Of a DNA stretch of 64,000 nt, positions 19,861 through 29,603 are shown in pieces. Positions within the stretch are counted from its first letter, which is position 1. Every line of letters begins with the position of its first letter. The position numbers and the translations under genes were made by a program. The stretch covers positions 8,724-72,723 of the forward strand of contig CATYUF010000002.1 of assembly GCA_958413095.1 (NCBI GenBank), read 5' to 3'. This DNA comes from an uncultured Clostridium sp. (lineage in GTDB: Bacteria > Bacillota > Clostridia > TANB77 > CAG-508). A model generated the notes under the pieces. That model did no database searches. It was not told the DNA's origin and saw nothing but the letters and a program-made list of their open reading frames with translations.

Positions 19861-19889
19861 ACTATATAACAGTATATAACATTTGTCAA
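19861..19889 (-). promoter_or_regulatory. Promoter/operator of the GntR-ABC operon
   Basis: On the minus strand, -35 TTGACA (19884-19889) and -10 TATAGT (19861-19866) are 17 bp apart. The spacer and -10 carry alternating GTTATATA-type half-sites that look like a YtrA autoregulatory operator. Confidence 0.7.
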
Positions 19890-19916
19890 TAGATTTATTA
19901 AATATTTTTATATAAT

Positions 19917-19955
19917 AAAAAAGAGAACAGAAAATTCTGCTCTCACTTTTTATTA
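19917..19955. terminator. Terminator of the first Bce operon
   Basis: GAGAACAGAA (19923-19932) pairs with TTCTGCTCTC (19935-19944), one mismatch, flanked by A- and T-runs on both sides. Confidence 0.75.
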
Positions 19956-20027
19956 TACCTTTACATATTTCCAATAATTAGACCGATAAAAATAATTTGT
20001 GCTATTCTGATAAATAACCATTACCAT

Positions 20028-22031
20028 TTACTTTTCTCTTATTATCCTTTTACTAGAAAAATACGAAATCAAGAAATATCCACCATAAATTAATACAATA
20101 AATCCAGCTGTTATTATAATTGAAGTAAGCATATTTCCTTTCCCCATATTTTCTATCATATATGAAGCAACACTAATTCCTGGTATTGAATGAATTATTG
20201 CAAGTACTAATGGAAATAAAAAGAATAATCCAACTTGTTTAAATAAAGCTCTATTTATAAGCTTTTCGCTACACCCTATCTTTCGTAGCACATCATACCT
20301 TTCTTTATTATCATTGCTTTCTGACAATTCTTTTAAAGCAATTATTGCTCCACTAGAAATTAAGAATACAATTCCTAAGTATAACCCTAAAAATACTACC
20401 ATTGCTCCAAATCCTATACTACTATCTGCTAGTTCTTGTCTTGTAATAGAATATGTATGTCCAAAATCTTCTATCTCTTTTTTCACTTCTTTTTCTACTT
20501 CTAGTTTTTCTTTCTTATCACTTGCATTATAATTTGCAAACACTTTATTAATTGCTTTCATATCTTCACTAACTGCATTATCTGGTACTACAATAATTCC
20601 TGTATTTTTCATATCTGAATCTATTTCTAAATTAACATTTTTTGTTTCTTCATATTTAGGAATATATTGTTTTCCATTAATATTTAATATTGGCTTATTT
20701 TTTAAAGCTTTACTTCTTATTCTACTCATATACTCTTGGTCTGAAATAATGATATATTGATTATCTTCTAATTTAAAATTTTCTTTTCCTAGTAATTTTG
20801 CAATTTCATTGTATTTACTTATTTTAATTAGTTGTTCTTCACCATCTAATGCAAGTTTCATTGATGGATTTTCTTCTAATACTTCTGGTATTGTTTCTCC
20901 TAATACATCTTCTTGTGTTACTTGGTTTGTAATATAGATATCTAATAAATGTATTTCTTTAAAATATTTTTCCATATCTATATTGTTTTGTTTAAATTCA
21001 TCTTGTATTGAACAACCTTTTCCATCTTTATTTTTACTTATTTCAATATCAACATTTGGTAATTCTGCAATTTTATCATTCATAGCATCATTTAATGACA
21101 TAGCTGTTGAAAATATACATATTGTAACAAATAGCATTAAACATATAATCGTTGTTGAAATTACAGTTGTATTAATTTTGCTACTTAATTGTTTTGTTAT
21201 AAATGCATTTATTCCTTTATAATATGTTTTCTTCATTGTCATTACTATTTTTAGTAACATTCCTGATAATGACCAAAATATTAAAAAAGTTGATACTATA
21301 CCTAAAATTATCTGCATTAAAACTTGGCTTTCTTTTACTAAATTATCTCTATTTATTGTTACATTATAGTAAGCATATCCTAGCATCGCAACTGAAATAA
21401 GAAATATAATAACACATAAAGTAATGTTTTTTAGTTTTACTTTTTCTGATTTTTTCTTTGAATTTATTAAGTCTATTAACTTACATCTATTTACAGATAT
21501 TACATTAAATATCATTATTAGTATGTAAATAATTGCAAAATAAATACAAGTTTTTAGTAATGCACTTGTCGAAAAGGTAAATGCAAAGTTTGTCATATTA
21601 GCCTCAAACATATTAGCAACAACGACTGACATTAATTGTGATAAGCCGATTCCAATAACTAGCCCTACAATTAATGAAATAATTCCTACTAGCAAAGTTT
21701 CTGCTAAAATAATTCTTGATATTTTTCTTTTTTTCATGCCAAGTAGCATATATATTCCAAATTCCTTTTTTCTTCTTTTCATTAGAAAGCCACTAGCATA
21801 TATAATAAGAAATGCTAAGATAAATGCTACAAAAACACTTATTATTGTAAGAACTTGTGACATGGTTTCTAACATTTCGTGCTTTGTGTTTGTTAGTTCT
21901 AGCATAAGAGTTTGGCTTTCTATACTGTTAAACATATAAAATATAGATACACCTACAATTAATGTAAAGAAATATACTGCATAATCTTTAAAACTCTTTT
22001 TAACATTTTTTATGGCTAAATTAAAGTACAT
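20028..22031 (-). CDS. bceB: BceB-type ABC transporter permease (copy 1)
   Basis: A 667-residue FtsX/BceB permease: an N-terminal helix, a four-helix block to about residue 300, a large extracellular domain (about 310-525) and a final FtsX block with three helices. BceB proteins bind cell-wall-targeting peptides such as bacitracin or lantibiotics and signal flux to the histidine kinase. Several ATGs overlap at the start; I chose 22031 because it aligns with the paralogue at 36330 and has the same 11-bp spacing from GGAGG. The gene overlaps bceA by 11 bp. Copy 2 is at 34237-36330. Confidence 0.93.
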   Translation of the reverse strand: MYFNLAIKNVKKSFKDYAVYFFTLIVGVSIFYMFNSIESQTLMLELTNTKHEMLETMSQVLTIISVFVAFILAFLIIYASGFLMKRRKKEFGIYMLLGMKKRKISRIILAETLLVGIISLIVGLVIGIGLSQLMSVVVANMFEANMTNFAFTFSTSALLKTCIYFAIIYILIMIFNVISVNRCKLIDLINSKKKSEKVKLKNITLCVIIFLISVAMLGYAYYNVTINRDNLVKESQVLMQIILGIVSTFLIFWSLSGMLLKIVMTMKKTYYKGINAFITKQLSSKINTTVISTTIICLMLFVTICIFSTAMSLNDAMNDKIAELPNVDIEISKNKDGKGCSIQDEFKQNNIDMEKYFKEIHLLDIYITNQVTQEDVLGETIPEVLEENPSMKLALDGEEQLIKISKYNEIAKLLGKENFKLEDNQYIIISDQEYMSRIRSKALKNKPILNINGKQYIPKYEETKNVNLEIDSDMKNTGIIVVPDNAVSEDMKAINKVFANYNASDKKEKLEVEKEVKKEIEDFGHTYSITRQELADSSIGFGAMVVFLGLYLGIVFLISSGAIIALKELSESNDNKERYDVLRKIGCSEKLINRALFKQVGLFFLFPLVLAIIHSIPGISVASYMIENMGKGNMLTSIIITAGFIVLIYGGYFLISYFSSKRIIREK

Positions 22032-22788
22032 CATTAACATCTCCTCCTAACAAGGTTACTACATCTATAATCTTGTCAAAGAATGCTTTCCTGCCCATAT
22101 TTCCCTTATATATTTCATTATATATTTTTCCGTCTTTTATAAAAATCACTCTATTGGCAAAACTAGCAGCAAAAGAATCATGTGTGACCATTAAAATAGT
22201 AGCATTTAATTTTGTATTCAAATAATTAAAAGTTTCTAATAATATTTTTGAAGATTTACTATCTAATGCTCCTGTTGGTTCATCTGCTAAAACTATCTTT
22301 GGATTAGTTATAATTGCCCTTGCTACTGCTACTCTCTGTTTTTGTCCTCCTGATATTTCGTATGGATATTTATTCAAAACTTCTATTATTCCTAAATTTC
22401 TTGCTATTTCATTTACTCTCTTAGTGATTTCTTTTACTCCAACATCTTGGATAGAAAGTGCTAGTGAAATATTTTCATATGCCGTTAAGGTATCTAGTAA
22501 ATTGAAGTCTTGAAAAATAAAGCCTAAATTTTCTCTACGAAAATCATTTAATTTATCTCCTTTAAATTTTGTAATATCTTCCCCATCTACAAAAATATGT
22601 CCACTTGTTACTTTATCACTGGTTGACATACAATTTAATAAAGTTGTTTTTCCTGAACCACTTGCACCCATTATGGCAACAAATTCTCCTTTTTCTACTT
22701 CAAAAGATATGTTATCTATTGCTTTTGTTACATTTGATTTATTACCATAGTATTTTTCTACTTTGTCTAATTTTAAAATATTTGACAT
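22021..22788 (-). CDS. bceA: BceA-type ABC transporter ATPase (copy 1)
   Basis: A 255-residue ATPase with Walker A MGASGSGKTT (about residues 41-50), Q-loop FIFQDFNLLD, signature ISGGQKQRVAVARA, Walker B VLADEPTGALDSK and switch MVTHD. The start at 22786-22788 (MSNILKLDKVEKYYG) follows GGAAGGGA; the longer frame would begin inside the leader. It forms the peptide-resistance exporter with the downstream permease. Expression is probably driven by the response regulator through the operator at 22861-22884. Confidence 0.95.
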   Translation of the reverse strand: MSNILKLDKVEKYYGNKSNVTKAIDNISFEVEKGEFVAIMGASGSGKTTLLNCMSTSDKVTSGHIFVDGEDITKFKGDKLNDFRRENLGFIFQDFNLLDTLTAYENISLALSIQDVGVKEITKRVNEIARNLGIIEVLNKYPYEISGGQKQRVAVARAIITNPKIVLADEPTGALDSKSSKILLETFNYLNTKLNATILMVTHDSFAASFANRVIFIKDGKIYNEIYKGNMGRKAFFDKIIDVVTLLGGDVNDVL

Positions 22789-22860
22789 TGGTATCCCTTC
22801 CTTTCTCCTTAAATTCATTATATAATTTAAAATTTTTATCTTCCATTGATTTATATAACA

Positions 22861-22884
22861 AAACCTTACATTGCTGTAAGGTTT
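22861..22884. promoter_or_regulatory. Bce response-regulator operator (copy 1)
   Basis: Perfect inverted repeat AAACCTTACA-TTGC-TGTAAGGTTT about 75 bp upstream of bceA. The core CTTACA-N4-TGTAAG is repeated upstream of the second bceA (37171-37194) and nowhere else that I noticed, so it is the likely BceR binding site. Confidence 0.7.
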
Positions 22885-22956
22885 CTTCTGTGTATCATAA
22901 AATTTTTTCTTTATTTTAAGTTCTTTTCAAATATTATAAAACTTATCTTTGTAATT

Positions 22957-23970
22957 TTATTTTAAGATATTGTAAGCTTTATTTTTATTAAAAGTAATAA
23001 ATACACTTGTATATTTATTTTGTTCCGATTCTATTTCTATTTTGTGTCCTAACTTTTCACATAATTGTTTTGCAATGTATAGTCCCATTCCTGTTGAAGT
23101 TTGTATTTTTCTACCATTTTCCCCTGTAAAAGATTTATCAAATACCTTTTTTATATCTGACTTAGGTATTCCTATTCCATTGTCTTGTATTTTTAATATT
23201 ATGTTCTTTTCATTTTCAACTGCTGAAATTGTAATAATAGATTTTTCTTTATCTACATATTTTAAGCTATTACTAATAATTTGATTTATTATAAATTCCA
23301 ACCATTTATTGTCTGATAATACTTTCTTATTATCTAGTTTTTCTAATTTTATTTCTATTTTCTCTAATATAAAAATTTCTTTATTTTTCTTAATTACTTT
23401 ACTTACAATTTCTCTTAAATCACATTCTTTAATTATATAATCTTTTTCTGCATTTTCACTTCTTGCATAATATAGCACTTGTTCTACAAAATTTTCTATT
23501 CTTTTTGTTGGCTCTATTACTTTACTAATATCATCTTTTTTGTATGTCATAAGTAGTATGCTAGATAAAGGAAGTTTTACTTCATGTACCCACATTTCAA
23601 TATATTCCTTAAATTCTTCTAAGCTTAGTTTATATTTTTTTATTTCTTCATTCATGGTCTTATTGATTTCATATAAGGAATTGTAAAAAATTTGTCCTTC
23701 TAAAAAACTGGGTTTTTCTACTAATTCTGTAATGATATATTTTTTATCTAAATTATCTAATTGTTTAGTTAGCTCATTATAAAATTTACTTTTTCTGTTA
23801 TAATTATAAACAAAAATTAGTATTCCAAATAATGCTAAGATAATATATGTGCAAATAAATGATTCTATACTTAATTTTAATATTCTAAAAAACAAAAATA
23901 GTATTATTAATGTTACTAAATATATTGATATATTAACTATATTATCTTTTATGTAATCTTTTAATCTCAT
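22957..23970 (-). CDS. bceS: BceS-type intramembrane-sensing histidine kinase (copy 1)
   Basis: A 337-residue kinase with two close N-terminal helices (about residues 13-30 and 36-55) and almost no extracellular loop, so it senses through the BceAB transporter. The phospho-acceptor His is in EYIEMWVHEVKLPLS (about residue 130). ATP-binding boxes: N box FIINQIISNSLKY, G1 IQDNGIGIPKSD, G2 STGMGLYIAKQLC. Its start overlaps the response regulator stop by 4 bp (ATGA). It precedes its target transporter genes. Confidence 0.93.
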   Translation of the reverse strand: MRLKDYIKDNIVNISIYLVTLIILFLFFRILKLSIESFICTYIILALFGILIFVYNYNRKSKFYNELTKQLDNLDKKYIITELVEKPSFLEGQIFYNSLYEINKTMNEEIKKYKLSLEEFKEYIEMWVHEVKLPLSSILLMTYKKDDISKVIEPTKRIENFVEQVLYYARSENAEKDYIIKECDLREIVSKVIKKNKEIFILEKIEIKLEKLDNKKVLSDNKWLEFIINQIISNSLKYVDKEKSIITISAVENEKNIILKIQDNGIGIPKSDIKKVFDKSFTGENGRKIQTSTGMGLYIAKQLCEKLGHKIEIESEQNKYTSVFITFNKNKAYNILK

Positions 23971-24629
23971 ACTAGTATATAACCTTGTCCTCTCCTAGTT
24001 TCAATTACATTTTTTAGTTCTACTTCTTCTAATTTACTTCTTAATCTTGAGATATTAACTGTTAAAGTGTTATCGTCTACAAACTCGTCTGATTCCCATA
24101 GATAACTTATAATTTCTTCTCTCGATACTATTTTTCCTTGATTTTTTAATAAATATTCTAACATTAAGAGCTCATTTTTTGAAAGTATAATCACTTTATC
24201 TTTACATATGATTTGGCTTCTTGCTCTGTCTATTTTTATATTTTTGTATTCAAGTTTTTGTGCCTCATTTTGTGTTCTTTTTAATATGGCTTCTATTCTT
24301 AATAATAATATTGTTGGATTATATGGTTTTGTAATATAGTCATCTGCTCCAGAACTCATACTTATTACTTCATCTGTGTCTGTATTTCTACTAGTTACCA
24401 TGATTACTGGTATATTTGATTTTTTTCTAATTTCTTTTAATAGCAATTGTCCATTGTTATTTGGTAAATTTATGTCTAATAAAATTAAGTTTGCATTTTG
24501 CTTTAATATATTTTTTGTTATTTCTTGAAAATCTTCTAATATTATTGTTTGGTATCCTGCATTTTCTAATAATTCTTTTAGCTCTTGGGCTAGTAGTTTG
24601 TCATCTTCTATGATTAATATTTTTGGCAT
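23967..24629 (-). CDS. bceR: BceR-type response regulator (copy 1)
   Basis: An OmpR-family regulator of 220 residues. The receiver domain has EDDKLLAQE (acidic pocket), the phospho-acceptor Asp in NLILLDINLPN (about residue 53) and the KPYNP Lys (about 101). The C-terminal winged helix has SKNELLMLEYLL and DDNTLTVNISRLRSKLEEV. AAAGGAGAAA is the RBS. First gene of the bceRS pair; likely activates bceAB through CTTACA-N4-TGTAAG. Confidence 0.94.
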   Translation of the reverse strand: MPKILIIEDDKLLAQELKELLENAGYQTIILEDFQEITKNILKQNANLILLDINLPNNNGQLLLKEIRKKSNIPVIMVTSRNTDTDEVISMSSGADDYITKPYNPTILLLRIEAILKRTQNEAQKLEYKNIKIDRARSQIICKDKVIILSKNELLMLEYLLKNQGKIVSREEIISYLWESDEFVDDNTLTVNISRLRSKLEEVELKNVIETRRGQGYILV

Positions 24630-24723
24630 AATGATTTCTCCTTTATATTATAAGTTTTCCTTTATTTCTGGGAATAAATCATATAAATTATATCCTAATA
24701 AATCATCAAAATATGTCTTTAAT

Positions 24724-25335
24724 TTATATGTTTCTTTGATATGATATTGGATATTTCATACTCTTTAATATATTGTAAACCTCATACCAACTGTAACATC
24801 TATAAATATTTTCTCCATTGCATTCTTTATTGTATCTTGCATTAAAGCATATAACTGGTATATTTTTTGATATATTATTTATATTCTCTACTTTATCTTC
24901 TATCATTACATCAATGTTATTTTTTTGACATATCTCTACTTTATCTTCTGGACTAAATATAATTTTGTCATAATATATTTTATTTTCTTCTAGCCAATTT
25001 TTAACTATTTCTCTCATTTGTTGTCCTTCGGCTGTGTCTCTATTAGTCAAATACCTAGCAGTTATTATATATATTTCTTTTCCTTCATCTTTCAATTTAT
25101 TTATTACTTCACTAGCAAATTTTCTTGCTGGTTCATTTTTAGCATATTCATATAAATATTTTTTCCAAAATTCGTCTTCTGCTTTTTGGTCCACATTAAA
25201 TATTTCTTCAATATCATATCCTTCTGAATTTATAATTCCTTTATGATATTTTTCAAATGCAAATTTGCTTCCATAATCTAATTGCCATTGTTCTATGTCT
25301 GTTAATACTCCATCTATATCAATTCCTATTCGCAT
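24724..25335 (-). CDS. HAD-family 5'-nucleotidase (NT5C-like)
   Basis: A 203-residue HAD-superfamily hydrolase. The N-terminal MRIGIDIDGVLTDIEQW holds the nucleophile and acid Asp pair. IYIITARYLTN is motif II, and SPEDKVEICQKNNIDVMIEDKVENI supplies the Lys and acidic motifs III and IV. It resembles 5'(3')-deoxyribonucleotidases, which dephosphorylate nucleoside monophosphates in the cytoplasm, but HAD substrates are hard to predict. I chose the ATG at 25333-25335 since GGAGGG precedes it; the earlier ATG is part of that RBS region. No operon partner is evident. Confidence 0.85.
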   Translation of the reverse strand: MRIGIDIDGVLTDIEQWQLDYGSKFAFEKYHKGIINSEGYDIEEIFNVDQKAEDEFWKKYLYEYAKNEPARKFASEVINKLKDEGKEIYIITARYLTNRDTAEGQQMREIVKNWLEENKIYYDKIIFSPEDKVEICQKNNIDVMIEDKVENINNISKNIPVICFNARYNKECNGENIYRCYSWYEVYNILKSMKYPISYQRNI

Positions 25336-25478
25336 TTTTCCCTCCATAATCTATTTTCTACTATCCTAAATATTGTTTATATTACCATGAAAAATTTAAA
25401 TTAGCAAACTCAAAAACTATCTACTTAGCTTTTAATATAAAATATAGCACTCTATAACAAGTGCCATATATTATGTAT

Positions 25479-25604
25479 TCAATTATCTTTTTTATTCTTT
25501 AACAAATAAATAGACAAACAACTTAATCCTATCCCTAACATAGTAATTCCATTATTCATATCAATTTGTTTTAATATAGAAGTAACTATAATACAAATTC
25601 CCAT
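25479..25604 (-). CDS. Small membrane protein downstream of the DUF421 remnant
   Basis: A 41-residue frame with two hydrophobic stretches (MGICIIVTSIL and ITMLGIGLSCLSIYLL) and a Lys/Asn tail. The frame is open for 17 more codons upstream, to just after the DUF421 stop, but without a standard start. The only ATG (25602-25604) has a weak GGAG 11 bp away. It may be a short accessory of the DUF421 gene or a decayed remnant. Confidence 0.35.
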   Translation of the reverse strand: MGICIIVTSILKQIDMNNGITMLGIGLSCLSIYLLKNKKDN

Positions 25605-25641
25605 TGCAAGGCCAACTCCAATTAAAGCAATATTGATAATA

Positions 25642-26036
25642 TCATCTACTTCTCAGATATACTGATAAATTGCCATCAGTATTATATATTGCTAAAAATA
25701 TATTATCAGTTTTTATAATTCCTTGTTTTTGTAGCATTTCCATTAACCATAATTTATCAACTTTAAGTTCTTTTAAATTTTCTTCCATAATCTTTCCATC
25801 TAATATAAGATTTGTAATAATTCCATCTTCTTTTGGTTTCATATTAAAGTCACTCGGATTGGCAGGTCTCTTATCGCTGTATGGTAAAAAACTAATTTTC
25901 CCATTTTCCTCTAACAGAGCCGTTTTTATATCACGATACTAAGTTGTGACATTTCTCTTTGTCCCATTATTTTTGTTAAAGTAAATAAAATGATAATTGA
26001 GCCTATCGATAATCCTATGATTTTTAGTATTTCCAT
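25642..26036 (-). pseudogene. DUF421 (YetF-like) membrane protein, internally deleted
   Basis: DUF421 proteins are membrane proteins of about 220-230 residues with a C-terminal cytoplasmic domain. Here the N-terminus (26034-26036 start, AAGGAGAG upstream) reads MEILKIIGLSIGSIIILF and ends with GQREMSQLSIVI and a stop, where homologues continue with further membrane segments. The frame resumes with DIKTALLEENGKISFLPYSD and the full C-terminal domain to VYLRSR at 25642. More than 100 codons of the middle are missing and the frame is shifted, so this is an internal deletion. It is a true pseudogene rather than a one-base error. Confidence 0.8.
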
Positions 26037-26131
26037 AATTCTCTCCTTGTATCATATTTTATTAATAAAAATATGTTGATGTTGCATATTGTTTCCAAAA
26101 TTCATAAGATTATACAATATAAAAGCCTTTT

Positions 26132-26728
26132 CTATATATTATTTACTATAAAATCTATAACATCATTTTCTTGATAATTCTCATTATTTTTCTTTTTATC
26201 TTCTTCAGTTAAATCAACAAAATATTTATTACACTCTGGCAATATTGATATTGAATCTAATGGATATCCAGGATTTCTTTTTTTGCAAGGCTTTCCTACA
26301 AAATAAAAATCACCTTTACTCCAACTGTATTCTTTAGATTCTTTCCCATTATATATTACCATACCATATACCCATTTAGCAGTTAATTTTCCTCCATGTT
26401 CGTTTACTAGATTACTATAATATTCTATCATTTCTTCGTCAGTTAATTCTTTTCCATTTACTCTTCTTACATATGTTCCTGGTTGCTTTTCTTCTGGTAA
26501 TTCTTCTATGTATAAATTATTATCCATTCCTATTGTTGTTATTTTTGTTTTATCATAGTATGCTTTTGCTTTTATATATGCATTTTCTATTGCATTTTTT
26601 CCACTTTCTTCTGGTTTCAAATTTATTCCTAAATCATTTATTGTTAATACTTCTATATTTCTCTCTTGCAATTTTTTTGCATATTTTTTTATTTTTGCCG
26701 GATTTGTTGTTGCAAATAATATTTTCAT
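26132..26728 (-). CDS. RdgB/HAM1-type non-canonical purine NTP pyrophosphatase
   Basis: A 198-residue Ham1-family protein beginning MKILFATTNPAKIKKYAKKL, the family's nucleotide-binding start (TTNPxK). EESGKNAIENAYIKAKAYY matches the active-site E-x2-x-F-x-E-NA-x-KA helix, and GMDNNLYIEELP replaces the usual DDSGL loop with a divergent form. It hydrolyses ITP, XTP or dITP to monophosphates in the cytoplasm. The altered DDSGL loop and the C-terminal extension suggest a divergent subgroup whose substrate may differ. AGGAGA precedes the ATG. Confidence 0.85.
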   Translation of the reverse strand: MKILFATTNPAKIKKYAKKLQERNIEVLTINDLGINLKPEESGKNAIENAYIKAKAYYDKTKITTIGMDNNLYIEELPEEKQPGTYVRRVNGKELTDEEMIEYYSNLVNEHGGKLTAKWVYGMVIYNGKESKEYSWSKGDFYFVGKPCKKRNPGYPLDSISILPECNKYFVDLTEEDKKKNNENYQENDVIDFIVNNI

Positions 26729-26794
26729 TTTTTATCTCCTACTTTATAATTTTATAATATCTAACTTTATTACCTTATTTTTATTACTTCTATT

Positions 26795-27181
26795 TTATAT
26801 TTCATTATTGCCCATCAATTCAATTTTGGTAACTTCATTTAATGGTGTTGGATACATTGAATTAATTATTTCGTCCTCAAAAGTGATTTGTACTTTGTCC
26901 CCTACTTTTAAATCCGAAATACTAATATTCTTATTTTTATAAATTATTTCTACTTTTTCATTTTTTTCTATATTAAAATAAATTTCTCCTCTCCATTGTT
27001 CTTCATTTGTTTCAAGTCCTTTTACAAAAATTATTGTATTACCATTATCTTTTTCTATTTTCTCTTCTATTATTGCATAAAAAGATGACTCATTAAATTG
27101 TTTAATAGCAAAATAGCCTAAAATAGCTATTAGAATTAATAGAACAATAATTGATAGACTTATAAATATCTTTTTCTTCAT
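26795..27181 (-). CDS. Membrane-anchored DUF3221-like protein
   Basis: A 128-residue protein with an N-terminal hydrophobic anchor (about residues 5-26) and an extracytoplasmic beta-rich domain. FYAIIEEKI, TIIFVKGLE, GEIYF and LKVGDKVQITFEDEI are typical of the OB-like DUF3221 fold. No lipobox Cys is present, so it is anchored by the helix. Function is not known. GGAGATG precedes the ATG. Single gene with no clear partner. Confidence 0.7.
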   Translation of the reverse strand: MKKKIFISLSIIVLLILIAILGYFAIKQFNESSFYAIIEEKIEKDNGNTIIFVKGLETNEEQWRGEIYFNIEKNEKVEIIYKNKNISISDLKVGDKVQITFEDEIINSMYPTPLNEVTKIELMGNNEI

Positions 27182-27244
27182 TGTTTACATCTCCATTTTT
27201 TCAATTTTTTTGTATTTAACTATAAATATTATAATTAAAATACT

Positions 27245-28819
27245 TTATTCCTTTTTCCAAACAGTCTCTCCACTTTTTATAGTTTCTAAAACTTTTACAT
27301 TTCTAATTTCTTCTTTTTCAACTTTTAATGGATTTTTATCTACTATAATCAAATCTGCAAACTTCCCTTCTTTTATACTTCCTTTATAATCTTCTTCAAA
27401 ATATTGATATGCAGAATTGATTGTTACTGCTTTTATAGCATCTAGAACTGATATTTTTTCATCTTCTCCTAAAACTTTCCCTTCTTTTGTTTTTCTATTT
27501 ACTGCACACCATATTGTTTCAAACATATTTGGTTCTATTACTGGTGCATCTTGGTGGAAGGTAAATTTTATATCATTTTGTATTGCACTACCTGCTGGGC
27601 TTATTTTACTTGCTCTTTCAAATCCAAAATTTTTTATATGAATATCTCCCCAATGGTATATATGTGCAATGAAAAATGAAGGAATTATTCCATTTTCTTT
27701 TACTTCTTTTAATTGGTCTGTTCCTAATAACTGTCCATGTATTAATACTGGTCTGATTTCTTCTATATTTTTATTTGTTGAGTTTATTGCATTAATATAT
27801 TGTTCAGCCGCTTTATCTCCATTGCAGTGAGCTAATATTTGTAATTTTTCTTCATATGCACTTTCTACATCTTTTTTTACATCTTCATCATTCATAGTTC
27901 CATAACCATAATATTCTTTGTCATCTATATATGGTGTTCTCATCCAAGCTGTTCTACTTTGTGGTGAACCATCTAAAAATATTTTTATTCCACCTATTTT
28001 AAAATGATTTTTATATTTTTTTATGTTTTCTTTAAAGTTTTCTTTTATTTCCTCTTCTGCCTTTTTGTCCATATATGCTATTACATCTAGATATAATTTT
28101 TTATCTTCTACCAGTTTTTTGTATATTGGCATTAATTCTTTTACCATCATACCTTCTTGAAGTGTTGTTATTCCATATGATGCATATTTCTTTTGTGCTC
28201 TTTCACACAATGCTTCTAAATCTTCTAGATTTGCCATTGGGATTTTCTTTACTACTTCAATAAAAGCATTTTCTTCTAAATATCCTGTTAGTTCATCATT
28301 TACTTTTTCTATTTTTCCTCCAGAAGGTTCTATAGTTTCTTTGGTTATATTTAACCATTCTAAACCTTTTGAATTCAAAACTCCATTATGTCCTGATTTG
28401 TGATGAATTACTATTGGATTATTAGGAATTATTTCATCTAATTCTTTTTTGGTTATATGTCTTTTTTCTGCTAACATATTATGGTCATACCCACAAGCTA
28501 TAATCCATTTTCCATCTTGTACTTGATTTTCTTTTTTGTATTTTAATAATTCTTCTTGTATTTCTTTAACACTTTTACATTTTTCTAATGATACTTGTAA
28601 CAAACTATTTGCTACTGCAAAAAAGTGACTATGTGGGTCTATAAATGCTGGCATCATTGTTTTTCCTTCTAAATCAATTATTTTTGTTTCTTCATCTTTT
28701 AACTTTAAAATTTCATCTTTTGTTCCTGTTTTTCTTATCTTCCCGTTTTCTACCAATATAGCTTCTATATCATTATTTTCTAAAGTTATAAATTCTCCAT
28801 TCATATAAATTTTATTCAT
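27245..28819 (-). CDS. YtcJ-type amidohydrolase
   Basis: A 524-residue metal-dependent amidohydrolase. The N-terminal beta-sandwich strand GKIRKTGTKDEIL is followed by the metal-binding MMPAFIDPHSHFF (about residue 56), a Lys/His region, HHKSGHNG, KIFLDGSPQSRTAW, HCNGDKAAEQ, HGQLLGTDQ and FHQDAP, all features of the YtcJ/LAF group. Substrates are often N-acyl amides or formamides, but none is readable here. The start is set at 28819 (MNKIYMNGEFITL) because the longer frame is Lys-rich and lacks an RBS; the SD AAAGAA is weak. Confidence 0.88.
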   Translation of the reverse strand: MNKIYMNGEFITLENNDIEAILVENGKIRKTGTKDEILKLKDEETKIIDLEGKTMMPAFIDPHSHFFAVANSLLQVSLEKCKSVKEIQEELLKYKKENQVQDGKWIIACGYDHNMLAEKRHITKKELDEIIPNNPIVIHHKSGHNGVLNSKGLEWLNITKETIEPSGGKIEKVNDELTGYLEENAFIEVVKKIPMANLEDLEALCERAQKKYASYGITTLQEGMMVKELMPIYKKLVEDKKLYLDVIAYMDKKAEEEIKENFKENIKKYKNHFKIGGIKIFLDGSPQSRTAWMRTPYIDDKEYYGYGTMNDEDVKKDVESAYEEKLQILAHCNGDKAAEQYINAINSTNKNIEEIRPVLIHGQLLGTDQLKEVKENGIIPSFFIAHIYHWGDIHIKNFGFERASKISPAGSAIQNDIKFTFHQDAPVIEPNMFETIWCAVNRKTKEGKVLGEDEKISVLDAIKAVTINSAYQYFEEDYKGSIKEGKFADLIIVDKNPLKVEKEEIRNVKVLETIKSGETVWKKE

Positions 28820-28919
28820 ATAATCACATTCTTTCTTTTTAGATATTTTATAAAATTTATATATCAAAATATAAATTTTATAAAAACTTTGTTAATCTTT
28901 CTCATTGTTAAATATATCT

Positions 28920-29471
28920 CTACATTTCTTCTACTTTTATTCCCAAAAGTGTATACCATATATTTCCCCAAGCATTTTTCATCATTTTTTCATATTCTTT
29001 TTTGTTGTGCTTTTTTCCATATGTTAATATTTCATAATATCTTCTTCCCTCTTTATTTTTAAATCCTGTTTCTATAAATCCATTTCTTTCATAAAACTTT
29101 TTTCTTTTTACTCTCTGCTCATAATTATCAGCATTTGAATCAATTTCCTCTATACATAAAACAACACTTTCTTGATTGCTTTCTTCTTTTATTTTATCTA
29201 ATACTATACTACCATAACCTTTTCCTCTATTATCAGAATCTATTGCTAGGTAAAGAACATAAGTTATATTTTCATTATTAATTAAATATGTTAACCCTAC
29301 AAATTTTTCTTCATCATAAATACTATAGAAAAATTCATTTTCACTTTTAGACCTAATTTTCAATAACCATAATGGCAATATTTCATCTCTTGGAAATGCT
29401 TTTTTATATAGCTCTTTTAATTTACTGTATTCACTTTTTTCTTTAGGTATTTCTCTAAAACTTATTTTCAT
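28920..29471 (-). CDS. GNAT-family N-acetyltransferase
   Basis: A 183-residue GNAT protein. Strand and loop YVLYLAIDSDNRGKGYGSIV (about residues 70-89) hold the acetyl-CoA binding R/Q-x-x-G-x-G/A signature, followed by a helix, VVLCIEEID, and KKFYERNGFIETGF (the C-terminal GNAT motif B). The last 45 residues are a helical extension. The acceptor is unknown. Cytoplasmic. No operon partner is apparent. Confidence 0.85.
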   Translation of the reverse strand: MKISFREIPKEKSEYSKLKELYKKAFPRDEILPLWLLKIRSKSENEFFYSIYDEEKFVGLTYLINNENITYVLYLAIDSDNRGKGYGSIVLDKIKEESNQESVVLCIEEIDSNADNYEQRVKRKKFYERNGFIETGFKNKEGRRYYEILTYGKKHNKKEYEKMMKNAWGNIWYTLLGIKVEEM

Positions 29472-29603
29472 ATTATCTTCCCTTCTTTATTTATTTTTTA
29501 AAATCAGCATTTTTCCGTATACAACAAGTAAAAGTGACCTTTAAAAAGACCCTCGATAGCCTTTCTAATGTAGTTTCGCTACTTTTCTTATTATCTTTTA
29601 CAA